NCBI GenBank assembly: GCA_004352715.1
Contig: SCFE01000040.1
Span: forward strand, 1,556,322 to 1,620,321
Reading direction: 5' to 3'
Length of the DNA: 64,000 nucleotides
DNA from: Hofstenia miamia
Taxonomy: Eukaryota; Xenacoelomorpha; Acoela
This document shows, one piece after another, positions 30,976 to 45,800 of the stretch (its first letter is position 1; each line of letters starts with the position of its first letter). The position numbers and the translations under genes were made by a program. The notes under the pieces were generated by a model. That model saw only the letters and a list, made by a program, of their open reading frames with translations. It was not told where the DNA came from and did not search any database.

Positions 30976-33900
30976 CAATTACCTGTATATAACGGTTAGA
31001 TATATTCTCTTGTCGTTAGAGTATGATAGTCATGATTTCTTAGCAATTTTGCATCACAATCATTAAAGTGTAGATAATTTCAATTTTGTCACTAATTAAG
31101 AAATCAGCAGCAAAATTCCTTGACAATTTTCATAATTATAATAAATTACTGTTAGAAAGAGGCAATTCGAGTACTTGAAACCAACACAATATTAGTTTGA
31201 ATATCATCAATTTTTCTTCAATTTTTGTGTATAGTGTCGAAGACTCCATCAAACTTTCACTTGTAAGCCATCAGGGTTGTTTTCTCTCATTTAGTTTAAA
31301 ATTTTGCATTTCTGTCGCAATTTTATATATATACCCAAACGAGAAAAAACGTAGAACTTGCGATTTAGGGTTGCAATTTGACTCAAGCTCAACTCGATCC
31401 TAAAAAGGTCAACTCGGAGGCTCCTAGTTTGAAGTGTACCGAATCTTACCAACCACAAACTGGAAGATTGATGATTTTAATCAACTTCATATGGAATGAT
31501 TTTGAATCATCTATGACATTCTTTAAGTGGGTGTGGCAGTACTAACATTGTTCAACAATATGCACATTGCCTGTAGGCTTTCTATCAAAACGATTCTATT
31601 ACGTTTATCTTTTAGGTTTTACTGAAAATCAATGCTTCCATTATTAACGGCGTGAGCCTATGTTGAAGGAACAAATGATCATCTTTGGTATTGTCAAAAA
31701 TTCGGGGAGACAAAACTACTATTTCTCTTATCAATCAGAATGCATTCAACAAAGGGTAGCATACCAAGCTAAATGTTATATTTTCAATCGCAATACAGTT
31801 TTTACCATTAGTGATGTTTATAAATAATTGTTGTTTAGATTAGATTTGCATAAATATCCAGTTTAACAGCTTTGATTAATACTTTTTTAAAGTTAAATAG
31901 TCAATTATAAAAGTTTGAAAACACCCATCTTCACAAAATATTCTTCAATGAGTAGGCGTATAACCTTTATTTTTTGAGACTAGGTTCAATTATTCCATTG
32001 TGAATTTAAATTTGGTCTTACATTCTGTATCAGACATTTATGGATCAAATTTTGCTCCTGTGAAAAGTGACCAACCCCCCTGAATATACAAGGTACGTAA
32101 ATTTCAAAAAAATCAAACTTCAGTGCAACAAACTTAGTGTAATGCAGTGTATGATTGCACTTTGAACAAACTGATAAATAAATGCGTATTTTCAAACGAT
32201 AAAGAACTAGTTAATTTTCATTCGTCGAATTGACATTTACATTAATTGTATTGAAGATAAATGTTTGTACATATCTCAAAATTTATGTATGCAATTTTTC
32301 TATTTTTATTGAAAGAAAAATTAATAATGCATAAACAGTTTCTGAGAAGGATAACGTATAAATATTAATTAGGTAAACAATATGCACCTAATGCAAAATT
32401 TATTAAAATTCGACATTGGAGTGAACCTCACATTCGTACGTCATTTGAATTTAATATAACGCACACAGCAATATTTCCACTGAAAATAACTGTGGTTTTA
32501 CCATACTTTTTATAAACATGACACCTCGTTGTTCCATCAGTTAGCTGATTGCATGACAAGGCAATCAGAGTGTAGAAAAAGCTCTCTCCTCCGGTTATTT
32601 GAAATGTCACCAATAGACAGCTGTTTGGAGTATACTTACTATTGAAAATCCAAATTAAAACGAGAATCTTGTCGCAATTCAAAAGAATCTTGTAAAAACT
32701 ACAGATTAGGTGCAATCAACTTCATTTCATTGGATATAAACTCCAAAGTAAAAAATGCGTTATTTCTCAAAAGTGCATCAGAGAAAAATATAAGGCAATC
32801 AGAGATGTACAAACAAGAAATTTTTGCAGAACACATACACTCCTTAGTTGACAATGATGTGTGTCAAAGTTAAAATTGCAAGAGGGTCAGCGGACCGGCA
32901 GGCTCACTGGTTCAGGGGTGGGGTAAATATTTCCATTAAAGCTTCCGAGGCAATTAAGTCAAAGTATCACATTAACTTAATAAGTCCAAGACTACGTGTA
33001 TATAAAAGAGGTGTTCAGAATAATTTCACGTCCATTATTATATATTTCTTGAATTACGCAAAAGCCATGTGTGCCCTGAACAACTTTAATGAGTTGCCTA
33101 GTTGATTTTTTGTTTTTGTAGTTCGTTAATGCTAAGTTAATATTGAGTTAATATTAGTGTTGAAATTTTGGTTAAATCCAAATCGAAATATTTTCAGAAA
33201 TAATGGACTAACATTAACGAATTTCATAGAATGTAATGAAATGTGATATACTGCTTCATTTCAATTTATACGTAACCATGCTGTTAGCAAACATTTGCTA
33301 GCAATATGAAAACAAATGTCACATCGGGTCATCGGAATATATTTAATTTACTATTGTACTAGATCTCACTCATGTTCACCTGGTCAATTCATCATTAGGT
33401 GTCTTAGAACACAGCTACACCATTCTATATATCGAAATATTGGGGCTCTAACGCAACCCAAACCCAGCTGAATTGCCCCATGAGTCCAAAGCCTATCCTT
33501 AAGTTATTAAAATACAATAAACATCTTAATGTTTCATGGGTATTTGCTCAAAAACGCTGATTACTATAAAAACGTTATGGTGCACTGCTAGTTCAAACTG
33601 AGAGGGTCCTTCCTACTTGTAAGTACGACAATTGCATTTCATTTGTGTACTTGTTATCAACAACAGACTAACGTTCTCTATAATCTAGTCAATCACTGAA
33701 TATTGCAATATTTGAATTTCGTCGACCATTTCAGTTTTCTAAGAGTTTAAAAGCCTAAAAGTCTTTTCAAGACATGACTTCTTTTATTAGAAAACTCTAA
33801 TTTTCTGATATATGATTCTTCTTTGTATATGGATATATTACTCAATATCATCACTCGTCAACCCCATGTGAATTCTTTGAATCACTCGAAATTTGTTCCC

Positions 33901-34180
33901 TAAATAATTTCGAATTGAGAGTATTTTAGACATTGGTAAGTATCGTATGTTGTTTAATCAATGACTACTCGGCAATTTAACTACAAAATTCGAAGTTACC
34001 CTTAATCAAGTAAGATATTGATAGATACATAACATTTCCAAATAGATATAGATATACTATTATAAATTTTGTTTAGTCGAGATTATGCTAATATTTCAAG
34101 GTGTAATAATTTAGGAACCGGTGTAGTTTTGTAGTCTTAGAATATATCCATTTTGTGTGAACTATGAGCCATTCACGAAA
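30976..34180. other. no gene seen
   Basis: AT-rich sequence with only short ORFs. One plus frame (32848-33105) ends NNFNELPS, faintly like a LINE C-terminus, which is not enough to call. No bounded element was recognised. Confidence 0.55.
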
Positions 34181-34239
34181 GTTCTTGCTTGCTCACTCAT
34201 TTTACCATATTTCAATTTAATGATCATTTTAAATTTCTT

Positions 34240-34484
34240 ATTTCGGGGATGCATTTATCTTTTGGGAATAATTTAAAGTACAATATGTCCTTTAATCTCC
34301 GAAAACTTTCGTTAATGCTATTTATGATGGTTAGGTGTCCTATTTTGTCAATCAGTGAGAAAACGCTTTATTCTTTAAATAAAGTTCGTCATCTTGGTGT
34401 AATTATTACGCCTAAATTATCATGGTCCCAACAGAGTCTTTTAATTTTAATGTTTGCTTCACCTTACTTGCATGCTTGTTTACA
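34240..34484 (+). pseudogene. LINE reverse transcriptase scrap
   Basis: An open frame includes VRCPILSISEKTLYSLNKV followed by RHLGVIITPKLSWSQ, the post-active-site block of Jockey/CR1-type RTs (compare KDLGVIITSNFTWKSH in the copy at 17514). Only about 80 residues remain and no catalytic motif is included. It ends at CAGTGATGGGCA (34484), which looks like a hAT-type terminus, so an insertion may have cut it. Confidence 0.65.
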
Positions 34485-34560
34485 GTGATGGGCATTTAAC
34501 AAAATAATTGTACCTGACCCGAACTGACTATTGCTTTCCTTACAAGGCCTGACAATCCAT
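34484..34560. repeat. possible hAT-type terminus
   Basis: CAGTGATGGGCATTTAAC followed by GTACCTGACCCGAACTG resembles ends of widespread hAT MITEs. The matching CCCATCACTG end was not found nearby. A related GGGTCGGGT patch lies at about 38800. Confidence 0.35.
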
Positions 34561-37500
34561 TCACTTACCCGAAGAAAACTAAATACTTAAAATAAAAATT
34601 ACACAATTGATTGCAAACAAATAAATACTAACAGGATAACAGTAAAATTTAAAAAAAATTATAAATTTTACGAACATGTCTTCTTAAAAAATGCTGTTAG
34701 TCAACAACTGATGGGAAAGTTGTTGTCCTCGATAACTTTAAAATAATTGCATTTCATCCAGTAGATAAAAGCAACATTAAATACATTAATACCCTATTAA
34801 TAGTATGCCCTAAAAATTTTTGTATTAGTGATTATAATAATCACAAACCTTCTGAGTACTAAGTTGATCTTGGCATTGGAAGTTGTTTAGAGTGCATATT
34901 TCAATGAGATTTTTTTATTGAAGAGCATTTCAAATTATATTAGAATTCTTACATTTGGCAGTGTTTGCAAAACCTAAAGTATTCACACAACACAACAGGG
35001 TCGTGAATTTATTCGTAAGATATCCACTAAAATAGAGGTACAACGTTGTCAAAGGCTTAGACAATAAATATTTTCAAATATTAAAATATATCTGTTCGAT
35101 TAGACTACTGAGAAACCGGGCCAAAAAATAAAACACAGGCAGACCGGGAAGAATTTGTTTAAATCAAGGCGATACAAAGTATTGCCTTGGTTTAAATATT
35201 TGCTTTTATATTGTATTATTTCTACAAAATTATATAAGTCGTAATTTGTAGGCAAAATATGTTTATAATATCTCAATGAAGTATTCAATTTCATGAATAA
35301 TGACTGGTTTTAGCACATTTAATTTCATTACAGGAAAAATAAATGTACGGAACTGAGAGCAACGGGAAAACGACTAAATCTCACAAAACTGTGCTGAGTA
35401 TGAGACTGAAAAATTTACCGTTGGAAAAGAACGAAAAATTTGTGGTCAATCAGGTCTCTATTTTCAAAATAATTAATGTAAGCAAAATGGTTATTGTGCA
35501 TTGTATTAAAATTTATTTGGCTATTAAGGTGTTGCATATTTTTAAAACGGTTCGGCGTGGGCTGAAAGATTCCATTCCAAATCGCGATGAAGATAATTTT
35601 TTCCTAAGCATTTGAAAATATTTCATATTTAGGCATAATTGAGATTAATATGCATGTAAATGAAACATTAATTTAAATGCTATTTAAAATAAAATTATTA
35701 CAATTCAAACTGTTTTTATAAATTTGACTGGTTATTTGCAATTTTAATTCACTACGCCATGAATATTGTTATTAATATGTGAAGCTTCATTGGAGACTAT
35801 AACGCTAAAATAAAGAAACCATGTTAATAAACTGCATGTGATAATGTCTTTCCACAGAAATACTTGAGGTCATTGAAATGCCATATTTTGCAGATAGGAA
35901 TATAAATATATGTATATATTACTTTTGTCACAAAAACATTCTAATTTTTTTTAAATACAAATGAATTATCTGCATTCTAAAATTCGATCACAAAATTTGT
36001 AACCAAATTCCAAAAATCTGATTTGAAAACGTCAGCCCGATTGCAACTATGAGCTGAATATCTTTCAACAAGAGATTTTTGTAATATCTTATTAAGCAAA
36101 GAATTCAAAATAATGTTGGAGCGAATTTCGAAAATTTAAAGTACATGCAAGTAGGAAAGGCAATGATTTGATCTATTTCTACATTTTTATTATTTTCTAT
36201 GAAGTCAGCTTTTTACTGATCTGGTGTAGTTGAAACTTTCGCCAAGATATGAAAAAAATTGTTGTTTCGATAGTCATATTTAGAAAAACTACAAACAATT
36301 GCTGATCAAGTGCAATTAATGAAAAACGTTTAGTAACGGTTAAATACAATAAAACTCTCTTCCACTTAAGCAGAATTTTCTTTTTCTAAATGTTTACTAA
36401 TACTGTACTAATGAAAATATATTCAGCTTTTTTGGAATTATGCAATAGCAATGAAAATTTTCCATTGTGAAATGTATAGACTTATACCTGAAATTTCTAA
36501 GTTGATTAAAATAATTGTGTAGCAAATTTATAAAACGTATTTTATATAAGCTATTTTTTCTAAGATGTTGTAAGTTTGCATTCATATTAATAACTAATTC
36601 AAATTTTCTATTTGTATGACATAAATAGTAACAATAGGCTTGCTAATTTGTTAATAAATTTAAAAATAAAACCATAATATAATCACCAGATTTCTTCCAC
36701 CAAAACTGTCCTTTCCTGATTAGCCTGATTTTATACTCTTTAATTTACCTTGTTATTAAACATGAGCTACACGAAGATTTTTTATGAATGATTTATAGTG
36801 AGGATTTTAGCTGTTTATAACCCTATGACGACATTAAAGCAACAAGCAGAAATATAATGCTGATTTTAGTATCTAATAGCTGATTTTAGTATCCTAGCGC
36901 AAGCATGTAGTCATATAATCTACAAAATAGACCACACCTATAATAGCTCATTATGATTGCACTGAAATCCACTCTATCACTGCTAAGTAATGCTTCAAAC
37001 CATACTATTACAGTGTCATCTAATATGACTTTTAGCACTATTAGTACTGCACAGTTCTTTCCCTGGCTATGATCTTTAGTGATCCTGATTTAGACTGACT
37101 ACCCTGTAATAAGAAAATACACTGTTTATGACCCTCTGATTCAATTTGATGTGATTAGATTGTCCTGACTTTTATGTTTAATTTATTCATTCTTCCCCAT
37201 TGAATATATTTTTGTGTGTCACGGGTCGAGGTTAAAAATGAGTGGTTAGCGGCTCACAGCAGAACACGATTCTATTGAGTTTTTAGAAACAATGCGTTTA
37301 TGTCTTATAAGGTGCATTTATATTTTGGTTATTTTTTGTTAATATGGGTATGTTTAATACCAGTATGTTATCTCAAACACCATTGAACAAACATTTTGTC
37401 AATAAATTCAACCAAAATGATCCTAACTAAATGTTATTTTGCAATATTTATCAATTATTAGAAATGTGTAAGAATTAAAAGATAATCTCGATTATGTGTG

Positions 37501-40500
37501 CTAAGGTTGTTGTGAATTTAGCTAATTAGAGCATTGTAAGCATTTGCAATTACAATAATGACTAGACATTCTCGCTTTTAATTATTTATGAATTTATAAT
37601 GGCGGTGTACTATAATAAATATCGAAGCCAGACAGATTGGCGTGAGTATTTCTCAAAGGAAACATTAATATTACTTACGGGCGGTATTCGTTGGAGAAAA
37701 AATTCGGTAATCATATCTTTTCTGGTACCCAAGGAAGCCTAAAACGTCGATAATTCACATTAGTTCACTTAATTTATTCTTACTAAATCTAAATTATTTA
37801 TTATCTAAACAATCAATTAATTGTTGGTCTTCAAAATATAAATTGATTAAGGTACTGAATTGTTCGTGTTACAAAAGTACGTACCAAGACTATACCTATC
37901 TAGATAAATATCGCCTTGATAATGGTTTATACTTTTTCATAAAATTTAATCCTTTTTTAATACTGAAAAATTCCAGATTGCAGGGAAAGAAAATCGGTTA
38001 CTCCGTATGCTTTTGTAATCAATAAATATAACTGAAACAAATGAACTTATAGATATATATATTTTTTCTCTAACCTACGTAGCACTTTGCCAAATTGGCA
38101 ATCCCAAGTTGATCTTGGAGATTGGAAGAAGTCATCAGTACGTACTGAGATAAATTTTCTTAATGTTCTACATAAAGTCGAATACCGAATAGCCATCAAA
38201 CATTTTGGCAAATATATTATATAATCAAACATAATAAAATATGATATAGCAGCAAATAATAAATTTGTATCGGTCCCCGTTGAAATTGAAAAGTTGGCCG
38301 CGTCCCCTTACCTACTGGTTTAGTACGGTGTTGTGTTTTTGAATCAGTCTCTGGTTCCGAAGAATTGCGTGCAGTCTCGAGTGTGCGTGGAAAGGGGCCA
38401 CATGTTTTCTCAACATTTAAATGAGAAACAAATTAAGTAATTACCCTTCTTTCTTCTAGATTTGTTGTCATGTCCCTTTGTATATGAATACCACCCCTGA
38501 ATGTAGTTTTAGTGTTATGTTTGCAATTGCAATGAAATGGTAGATTTTCCATTCACTGGAATTGTAACCAGGGCTGGAAACAGGTTGAACCAATCTGAAG
38601 ATATGGTTTTTCTTACTATTATATTAAGTTCTACCATTTTAGAAAATTCATTTTGTTAGCTTTAGTTTTGAATGTGTCTTAGCAAGACCTACTATAATTA
38701 CAGTAGGTCATAGTCTTAGGCATATCAAAGATTTTTTAAATGAGTCATTCCTTCTATGGGCCCAAATGAGAAAATCGTGTCAAATTTAGGAAGACGGTTA
38801 GGGTCGGGTCTACATATCCTTCAGGGCGGGTTAGGTCGAGTTCAAAAAATTATTACTTGATAGGGGCATGTCATGCTTCATCGTATCAATTGTTTCTTTG
38901 AGGGTCAAGTTGAAAGTTGTTCAAATTGGCAACGCAAGTACGATTTCCTTTTTGAAACGTTCATAAAGATTGGTAAGCTTCTCTGCACTTAAAGATTTTG
39001 GACACAATTGAAATTGACTTTGCTTCCTTTTAAGGAAAGTAAAGAGCAATTTTCCCAAACTTTTTCCTCCAATTTTTTGCATTACTGATTGCACTGTACC
39101 GTTTCAAATTGCTAGCTCATAATCTAGGTGTGCTAATCAATTAAAACTAAAGTACGTACCTTGTTAAAAATATCTTCGCAAGAGCAGAAATTTGACGCCC
39201 ACGATTCTTAGAACCATTGCAAAAAAGAATTGCCTTTTTGAACCGATGTAATTTTAGGTGGTTGCATTGCAATATTAAACCGCGCATGGGTTTGATTTGA
39301 AGCATACTCCATCAGCAATGAGAATGCCTTCTTTCATGTTCACGAATTGTTTAGTGCACTTAATCATGGTTTCTCTAGTTGGCATGCAGTGACACTGATG
39401 AATATTCATCTTCAAGTTTCCAATGAGTGATTATTTTAGGATAAAATTATAGAATTAGAACTTGTAAAATTGTAAAATAAACATGATAACTGCATTTTAA
39501 GGGGATTATTTTTGCAATATCTCTGAAAGAATCCAGAGGCTTCGTCACTTAAATGTTCAGTCAACTTACTCATCATTGAGATTGCCTCTATAATCATTCA
39601 AGCTTAGACCTATAAGACATTTGAAACAGATGGGATATTAAGTTAGTCAAATCGAAGTTTAAACTACATAGAGATATGTATGATTCTAGAAGTAGTAAAT
39701 TTTTGAAAAACCTACTAAAAATGATAGCTACCAGTTAGTGACGTGTTGAAAGCGCTGAATTATTTTCACGATCCGTAATTTGACATGACACATGGTCAGG
39801 TGAATACTCTAAGTGTTTTTTTAGATTATTTTCTTAATGATTTTGTTGATTCCACTAAATATTAAAAAATCTTGTTTTGCTAATAAAATAACTGAAGGTT
39901 CATTTCTGATGTAGGCCTATTTCGTGTAAATATTTTGGCAAAGGAACAGTACTTCAAACCACATGTAATTTTGGTTGGGTTATACCGCTAAAAATTATAT
40001 TTAAATATATTTCCAAAATAGCCGTGAGTTTAAGATGCCTATGTGATATGCCCAAATATTTTAAATATGTTTTCCATATGAGCTTGCACCCTAAACATGG
40101 ATTTGACGATAAATTGGTAATTGCAGTAGTCGTCCGCTTCAGTTTTTGTTGTCCAGGTGCATTAATTTGCTATATACAATTCACATTTAATGGGTGCTTC
40201 ATTAAATTTAGTAAAATGAAAAGCTAATGCAATGATGTGTATACTTTCAAAAGATGCCATTTATTTTTCTTTAGAAATGTATCATTACTACAAGGTTGCC
40301 TTAAATGCTATAGACTGATCTTATATTTCACAGCATTATTTAAGTGCACATGAGGCCTGGGCACAAAGTTGAATATTGATTTGATGTCGCTTAGGTGCCA
40401 CTACGTTTTGTTATAATAATCTGTATTCATTTCCAACCTTTATACTTCCCTATTTATATAACACTTTTTATCATTAATAATTATAAAAAAAACTATCTCA

Positions 40501-41830
40501 TTCTAATCATAGACAATAATTCAGGATTGCTGTGTTTAAAGATTTGTTCGTAGTCCATTGCCAAGAGAGAACTCCCATTTTTTTAAGAAAAATATGGATT
40601 TTTTCATGAGCATCAGAATTAAATATTTATCGAGCAAATTCAAGGTATCATATGCATAACATGCAACAAAATATTTATAAAGATTGTTCTCCGATTTGTC
40701 ATTACATTGCTAATCTGTTTGAAACTTCTCTAACTCATTTAGGTTCATTTAGTTTTCCACAATAATAAAAAAACATGCACTATTCGATCTATTTAAATCC
40801 CAATATTTCCAAATTCACAGACATGATTGACTTCTTAGTTTACCTATCATCATCTTGCTTTCAAAAGTATTTAGGAGAAATGCGTTTAGTAAAAAAGCAG
40901 GAGATTATCATTTGTGTATTGGTAACTTAAATTTTCTATTTGTGAAAAATCCTTAATTAATATCTGATTCATTTCAGTCTGCAATTCCGCTTTTACCAGA
41001 CACTTATTTCTTTGCTTCCCAGGTAATACAAATCAGTAATCAATGATTACATTCGATCGCATTGTTTACAAAATTACTGGTAACTTGGTTAAGATTGACT
41101 ATGATCTGGATAATAAGGATTGCTAATTTTGGAGCTAGACTTTCTGGCGAAATTGAGAATCAATTGTAAAGAAATCAAAACTATGTTTAAGAATGAAGTG
41201 AAGAAAAATCAATAAATTTATTGAAGTGCTTGCCTTTCCGCACACACAATCCAATGAAATGGGCAAAACAGCTGTTTCATCAATTCACTATTATGTGAAA
41301 TCAAATCGATACTTAGACCAGCATTAACAAATTTATGTGGTGTTTTCGAGTAAATTACGCGTTGATTAAAGAACAGAGAATCTTCGCATAAATGGTTTTG
41401 AAACTAATTTTTATTCGTCATTGAATGTTTAGTTCCTAAAAGTATTATAATGAATACGTTATTGTGATATTAGAAATACGAAGTATCGCTTTCGAATATT
41501 TATATCTATTTTGAGAACCTTCAATCAGGTTTTTGTATTCGGTCTACAAGAGGTTTTGAATTTATTATCAATATAAATATTATTTGCGAATAAAGTGGAT
41601 ATGCACTTTTTCTATCCTTCCACAAATTCTGTCGTAGAGAGATTCGTATTTTTATGTAAAAACTTAAGCCTAAGACCTAAATTTAGATCTATGTACAGTA
41701 TATAAAATGTTATTATTAAATAATACTTACTAATTTTATATGAAAAGGTGTCCTCAAAATCTTGCTTAGGACTTAATACATTACAAGGTCTTGACAAATT
41801 GGAATAAACTAATCAAGCGAAATCAATGCA
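34561..41830. other. long stretch with no confident gene
   Basis: AT-rich. Around 39150-39420 the minus strand has a 40-codon open run (MPTRETMIKC ... GILIADGVCF) ending in TAA, and about 120 bp beyond that stop, in another frame, a donor-like AAG|GTACGT. It could be a decayed transposase or exon. At 36860-36895 GCTGATTTTAGTATC is repeated. No RNA gene or bounded element was recognised. Confidence 0.5.
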
Positions 41831-41833
41831 CTA

Positions 41834-42895
41834 CACCATTTCAAGATCAATTTCAGAAAAAGTAATATCCATTTCAGAAAAAGTAACATCCAATTCAGAA
41901 AAAATAAGACCAAATTCAGAAAAATTAAGATCCAATTCAAAATGTTCAGAATCTTCAAATTCCTGTATGTTTATTCAGTACGCAGGTTTTTGCATGTCTT
42001 ATTCTATACATTTACTCTGCATAAACTTTTGAAATGATTAATGTTCTTATTACTACATGTAAATGTGGAATGCATGTACAGTAGATTATTGTATGTCAAC
42101 AATATTGTGGTTAAAAGTTAGACTTATCCGAAAAATGCTAACTTTATTTAAATTACATGTAAGATTATATATTTTTGCACTCATTGTATATGAGGTTACA
42201 CATGATTCAAACAAATTGCTATTGACTAAATTACACAGTTTCTTCTCAAATAAGAACAAATGGACATGATGGAAATGTATTATTGTCCAACTTTCATATC
42301 ATTTTTGTAGGGCATCAGGAAAGTATTTAGAAACGTGATTGAATGAACGAAAGCAGAGTTCAGATGAAAATGCAGCCATCACTTCTTTGGCATACCTTTC
42401 AAGGCTTCTCAGTCGAAATTCTGTTTGAGTGAGACTTCCTGTTGTGTCACCGGAGATCAAGTCATTGACTTGATCAGCCATCAAAGATTTTAACTTTAAT
42501 TTTACAAAGCTCTAAACTGTCTCAATCGGATTTAGCTTTGGAGTGTATGGGGCTAACCTGAGGATTTCAGCTCCACGTACTTGTAAAGTGTGTATGTTTC
42601 TAAAAACACAATTCCCATTTCTATAAGAGAAACATTATATCCTAAGGTTAAACCGAAAATGACATGAACACTAAAGACCCTTATGTTCCTTCTTTAATAA
42701 AATTAAAATAGCATATATTGAATGTCCAACATGGATAGGTTAATTACAACACTAAAATACTAATGAGACACCTTCGCCTAGCTTTGGCTTAGAAAACTTG
42801 AAAATTCTGAAATTGATCTTATATTTTCTGAATTTGACATTACTTTTTCTGAAATTGATCTTAATTTTTTCTAAAATAGATCTTGAAAATGGTGT
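41834..42895 (-). mobile_element. IS630-Tc1-mariner-type element with tandem-repeat TIRs, 1,062 bp
   Basis: The left end CACCATTTCAAGATCAATTT and right end (reverse complement CACCATTTTCAAGATCTATT) are inverted and flanked by TA (41832-41833, 42896-42897). Each arm, about 100 bp, is made of degenerate 18-bp units of the form AAGATCAATTTCAGAAAA, four or five per arm. Inside, on the minus strand, is the end of a DDE transposase. TA flanks and the transposase motif agree on the superfamily. It is internally deleted and non-autonomous. Confidence 0.85.
42299..42610 (-). pseudogene. DDE transposase C-terminal remnant (Tc1/mariner superfamily)
   Basis: Minus strand: GAEILRLAPYTPKLNPIETV matches the LAPYSP-LNPIE-VW signature that holds the third acidic catalytic residue of IS630-Tc1-mariner transposases. 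After a stop (TAG where Trp is usual) the frame continues SFVKLKLKSLMADQ to the end at 42299. Just upstream, RNIHTLQVRG stands at the usual DNA-x-H position with the Asp lost. The N-terminal DNA-binding part and first Asp are absent. It lies between the two repeat-built inverted arms of the element. Confidence 0.8.
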
Positions 42896-42897
42896 AG

Positions 42898-45800
42898 AAC
42901 AATTATGACTCCACTTCCACTCACTGCCTTTGCCTAAACCGTTCGGGTTGAATAACGAATCAACTCACAAAGTCCGACCTTTTGCTTTCATGTCTCATCA
43001 TGATTAATATCAAAGAAAACAACAGTTGATATTAAATTTATGATGGCATAGATTGTTAAATTTTTTGCATTTAAAAACTTGAATTTTCTTCCTATTTAAA
43101 TTAGACTTAAAATCTGAGATGTGGAAGCAAGACCAAGTATTCCCCCAATCTAAGAAGAACGCCAATCTAGAACTTCATTCAAACGTATAAATACTTCTTA
43201 ATCATATCTCTATAGACATTTGAAGCGTTGCATTTTAAGTGCTTTCTTTCGTGTTCTTCATTCTTTCTTACGATGCTTGCATTTTTCATTGGTTCTTCGA
43301 AGAATTTCCTTTTATTGGGAGTGGGTTTAGCTTCGAGAGATATGGCTGTATTAAAAATTAATTAAAAAAATAATTAAAATATTGTTATACCTTATAGTAT
43401 GTCCTTGCACAATATTCGAACAGCATTTTGAAGTTTCCATTTACATTTAACTAAATATTGAAAATTGACGTAACTGCGCATTCATTATAATTATTTGAAA
43501 CTATAGCCCTAACGACAGCCTCTTCAAGACATAATATATTGAATTTTCGTGTTGATTCTACGTCTTTTATTGAAAAGGAATGATCAGTGCATAGCATAAA
43601 TTGGTTTGCCTCTAAGGAATGCCTACAAACTTGAATTGAACTTACAGCAAATGTTTTTGCACAATATAAATATTTTCAAATGCTTTGCATAATTCCAAAA
43701 TCTCTATAAAATTTGCAGCCCATATTTAAATTCAAATATTCCAATTGAGAATTGCTATAAAATCATCCATTTTCACCAATGTCTAACCCAAGGAACATCC
43801 AAAGAACATTGTAAAACATAGCATTGTTTAATTAAAAGCCTTGAATACTTACAGACAAGTTTTTTTACTAGGTTATCAACTTGCCTGTTACAAATTCACA
43901 TTTAAATTTCTAGGTATATTGGCATATGATTCACGTTTGGAAATGTTATTTAGTAATGCTATTGTTATTGTTTTTATAGTAAAACAAAAGCAAAGTGGAA
44001 ATAAGTATTGTTCTGAGACAATAAAGAGCTAAATTCTTTGGCCTTGGCCAAATGACAACAATAAATGCATGAATAACTCAAATTTATAATTTTAAAATTA
44101 ATTCAGCAATATTTAATATTACAAACCATTCTCAAAATACACTAAGAGTAGTTGTTTCCAGAGAAGACCTGTAAATTACAAATGTACAAGGGTGTCTTTT
44201 AAAAATTCAAACCTCAAAGTTAATCAGACTATCATTGGATTTCTGTTCTTTAATGATGCTAAAAGGGCATTGAAATTAAAGTTTTTATTGAAATCTTGAT
44301 TCAACAGAATCATTAAAAATATTTATGAAATGCTCCATTTATTTCTGTACACCACACAATATTTAGCTTCATTTACATAATTTCTATTAACGCACATGCA
44401 ATCAAAAATATTAAGTGTCTTAAAGGCCCATGCAGTCCATCTGCTTCTGTGGGTGCACATGAATTTTAATGAAGTATAGAATTAATGGAAAGACAATTGA
44501 CGAAGCATATTTGTCCTAAAACGATAAATAGAAATGGGCAAAGGTGCAAACGATAATTTTGTTTACGAAATTCATTATTATTTATGAAATCTTTTAACTC
44601 TTGTTAATTGAATGTAAAGAAACACTTACAGATTTATACTATAATGTGAAATTAATTATAAAGGGAATAAAAATATATTTCTCTTAAAGAATGCCAGAAA
44701 CATTATTGTAAGAGTGCTTCTTTGATCGAATGCTGTTTCAATTTCCAAAAGGCAAACACCTGTGTTTCAAACATGAATTTTGTAAAATAGCAATACTAGA
44801 CATTTTTGTGTGGTATCACTTTAAGAGGCGACTAAATAAAATCGAAATACATATAATAGCAATGTTTCCATTAGCGACTTTATAGAAACAAACCGCTTTG
44901 TCCAAATTTTTGCACAATTTTTCCATGATTGTTAGGAAATATTGATAACCTCTGGTATAGGACACGTCTATGAGTTTGTGCGCATCCATGTAATGATGAA
45001 GTTTTTCTAAGAATTATTTTTGTGCCTGAAGTATGTAAAAGTATTAATTTTTTTTCAATGAGAAACCCGATTTTTGTCAAAAAAAAAACATCCAAATTCT
45101 TATCATACTCAGTTTTCAGATAATGAGTCTGTCGAATGTCTATGGAAACTGCAACTACCCTCAAATATTTTACTTTTCATTCATGCCTATTTATATGCAT
45201 AACCTCTTTTTATAAAAATAGCAATCTTATTAATTCAATATTGAATATATTATGCCGTTTGCGATTGGCTGACAGTGTTGTGTCTGTCAAAATTATGCTC
45301 TTACCAGTTTCCGAAATTTTTAATCCGTATCCGATAATGAAATTTTCTTCGCTGCTATTAAACAAATTGAAAATTTTGAATAACATTTCGAATTAAATTC
45401 ACGTTCATAATATGGTAATTATATTAATAATTTAAGTTTTTTAAAAAAATCTCACTTAAAATACACATCATGTCGAATGGAAAGCTTGCCCGTATACTGT
45501 ACCCGATAAAAATAATGCCCATCCAACGTAACCGCGGGTAGTAACCGTACCAGCACATCACCAATAGCTGCGCATAAATTGCTGAACACAAATAAATTGT
45601 GCACAGCGTGTCACAATTAATTTACATACAAGCAATTTTATGAATCACAATTAAAAATTGTGAACTACGCATCTGTGATTACATAGCAATCCAAACAAGG
45701 ATAATTGCTAAATATAATTTAAATCAGTATTTTACAAAAATTTTACATTTTCTCATTTAAAAATGAATATGGAGATTTTTAATTCCTAAATTAGTTTGTT

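Noticed and set aside
32848-33105. ORF ending NNFNELPS, like a LINE C-terminus
   Set aside because: Only a few residues resemble the motif and no RT block lies upstream.
41826-42032. ORF with repeated SISEK/NSEK units
   Set aside because: The repeats are the 18-bp DNA units of the transposon's inverted arm, not a protein repeat; the opposite arm has the same units.
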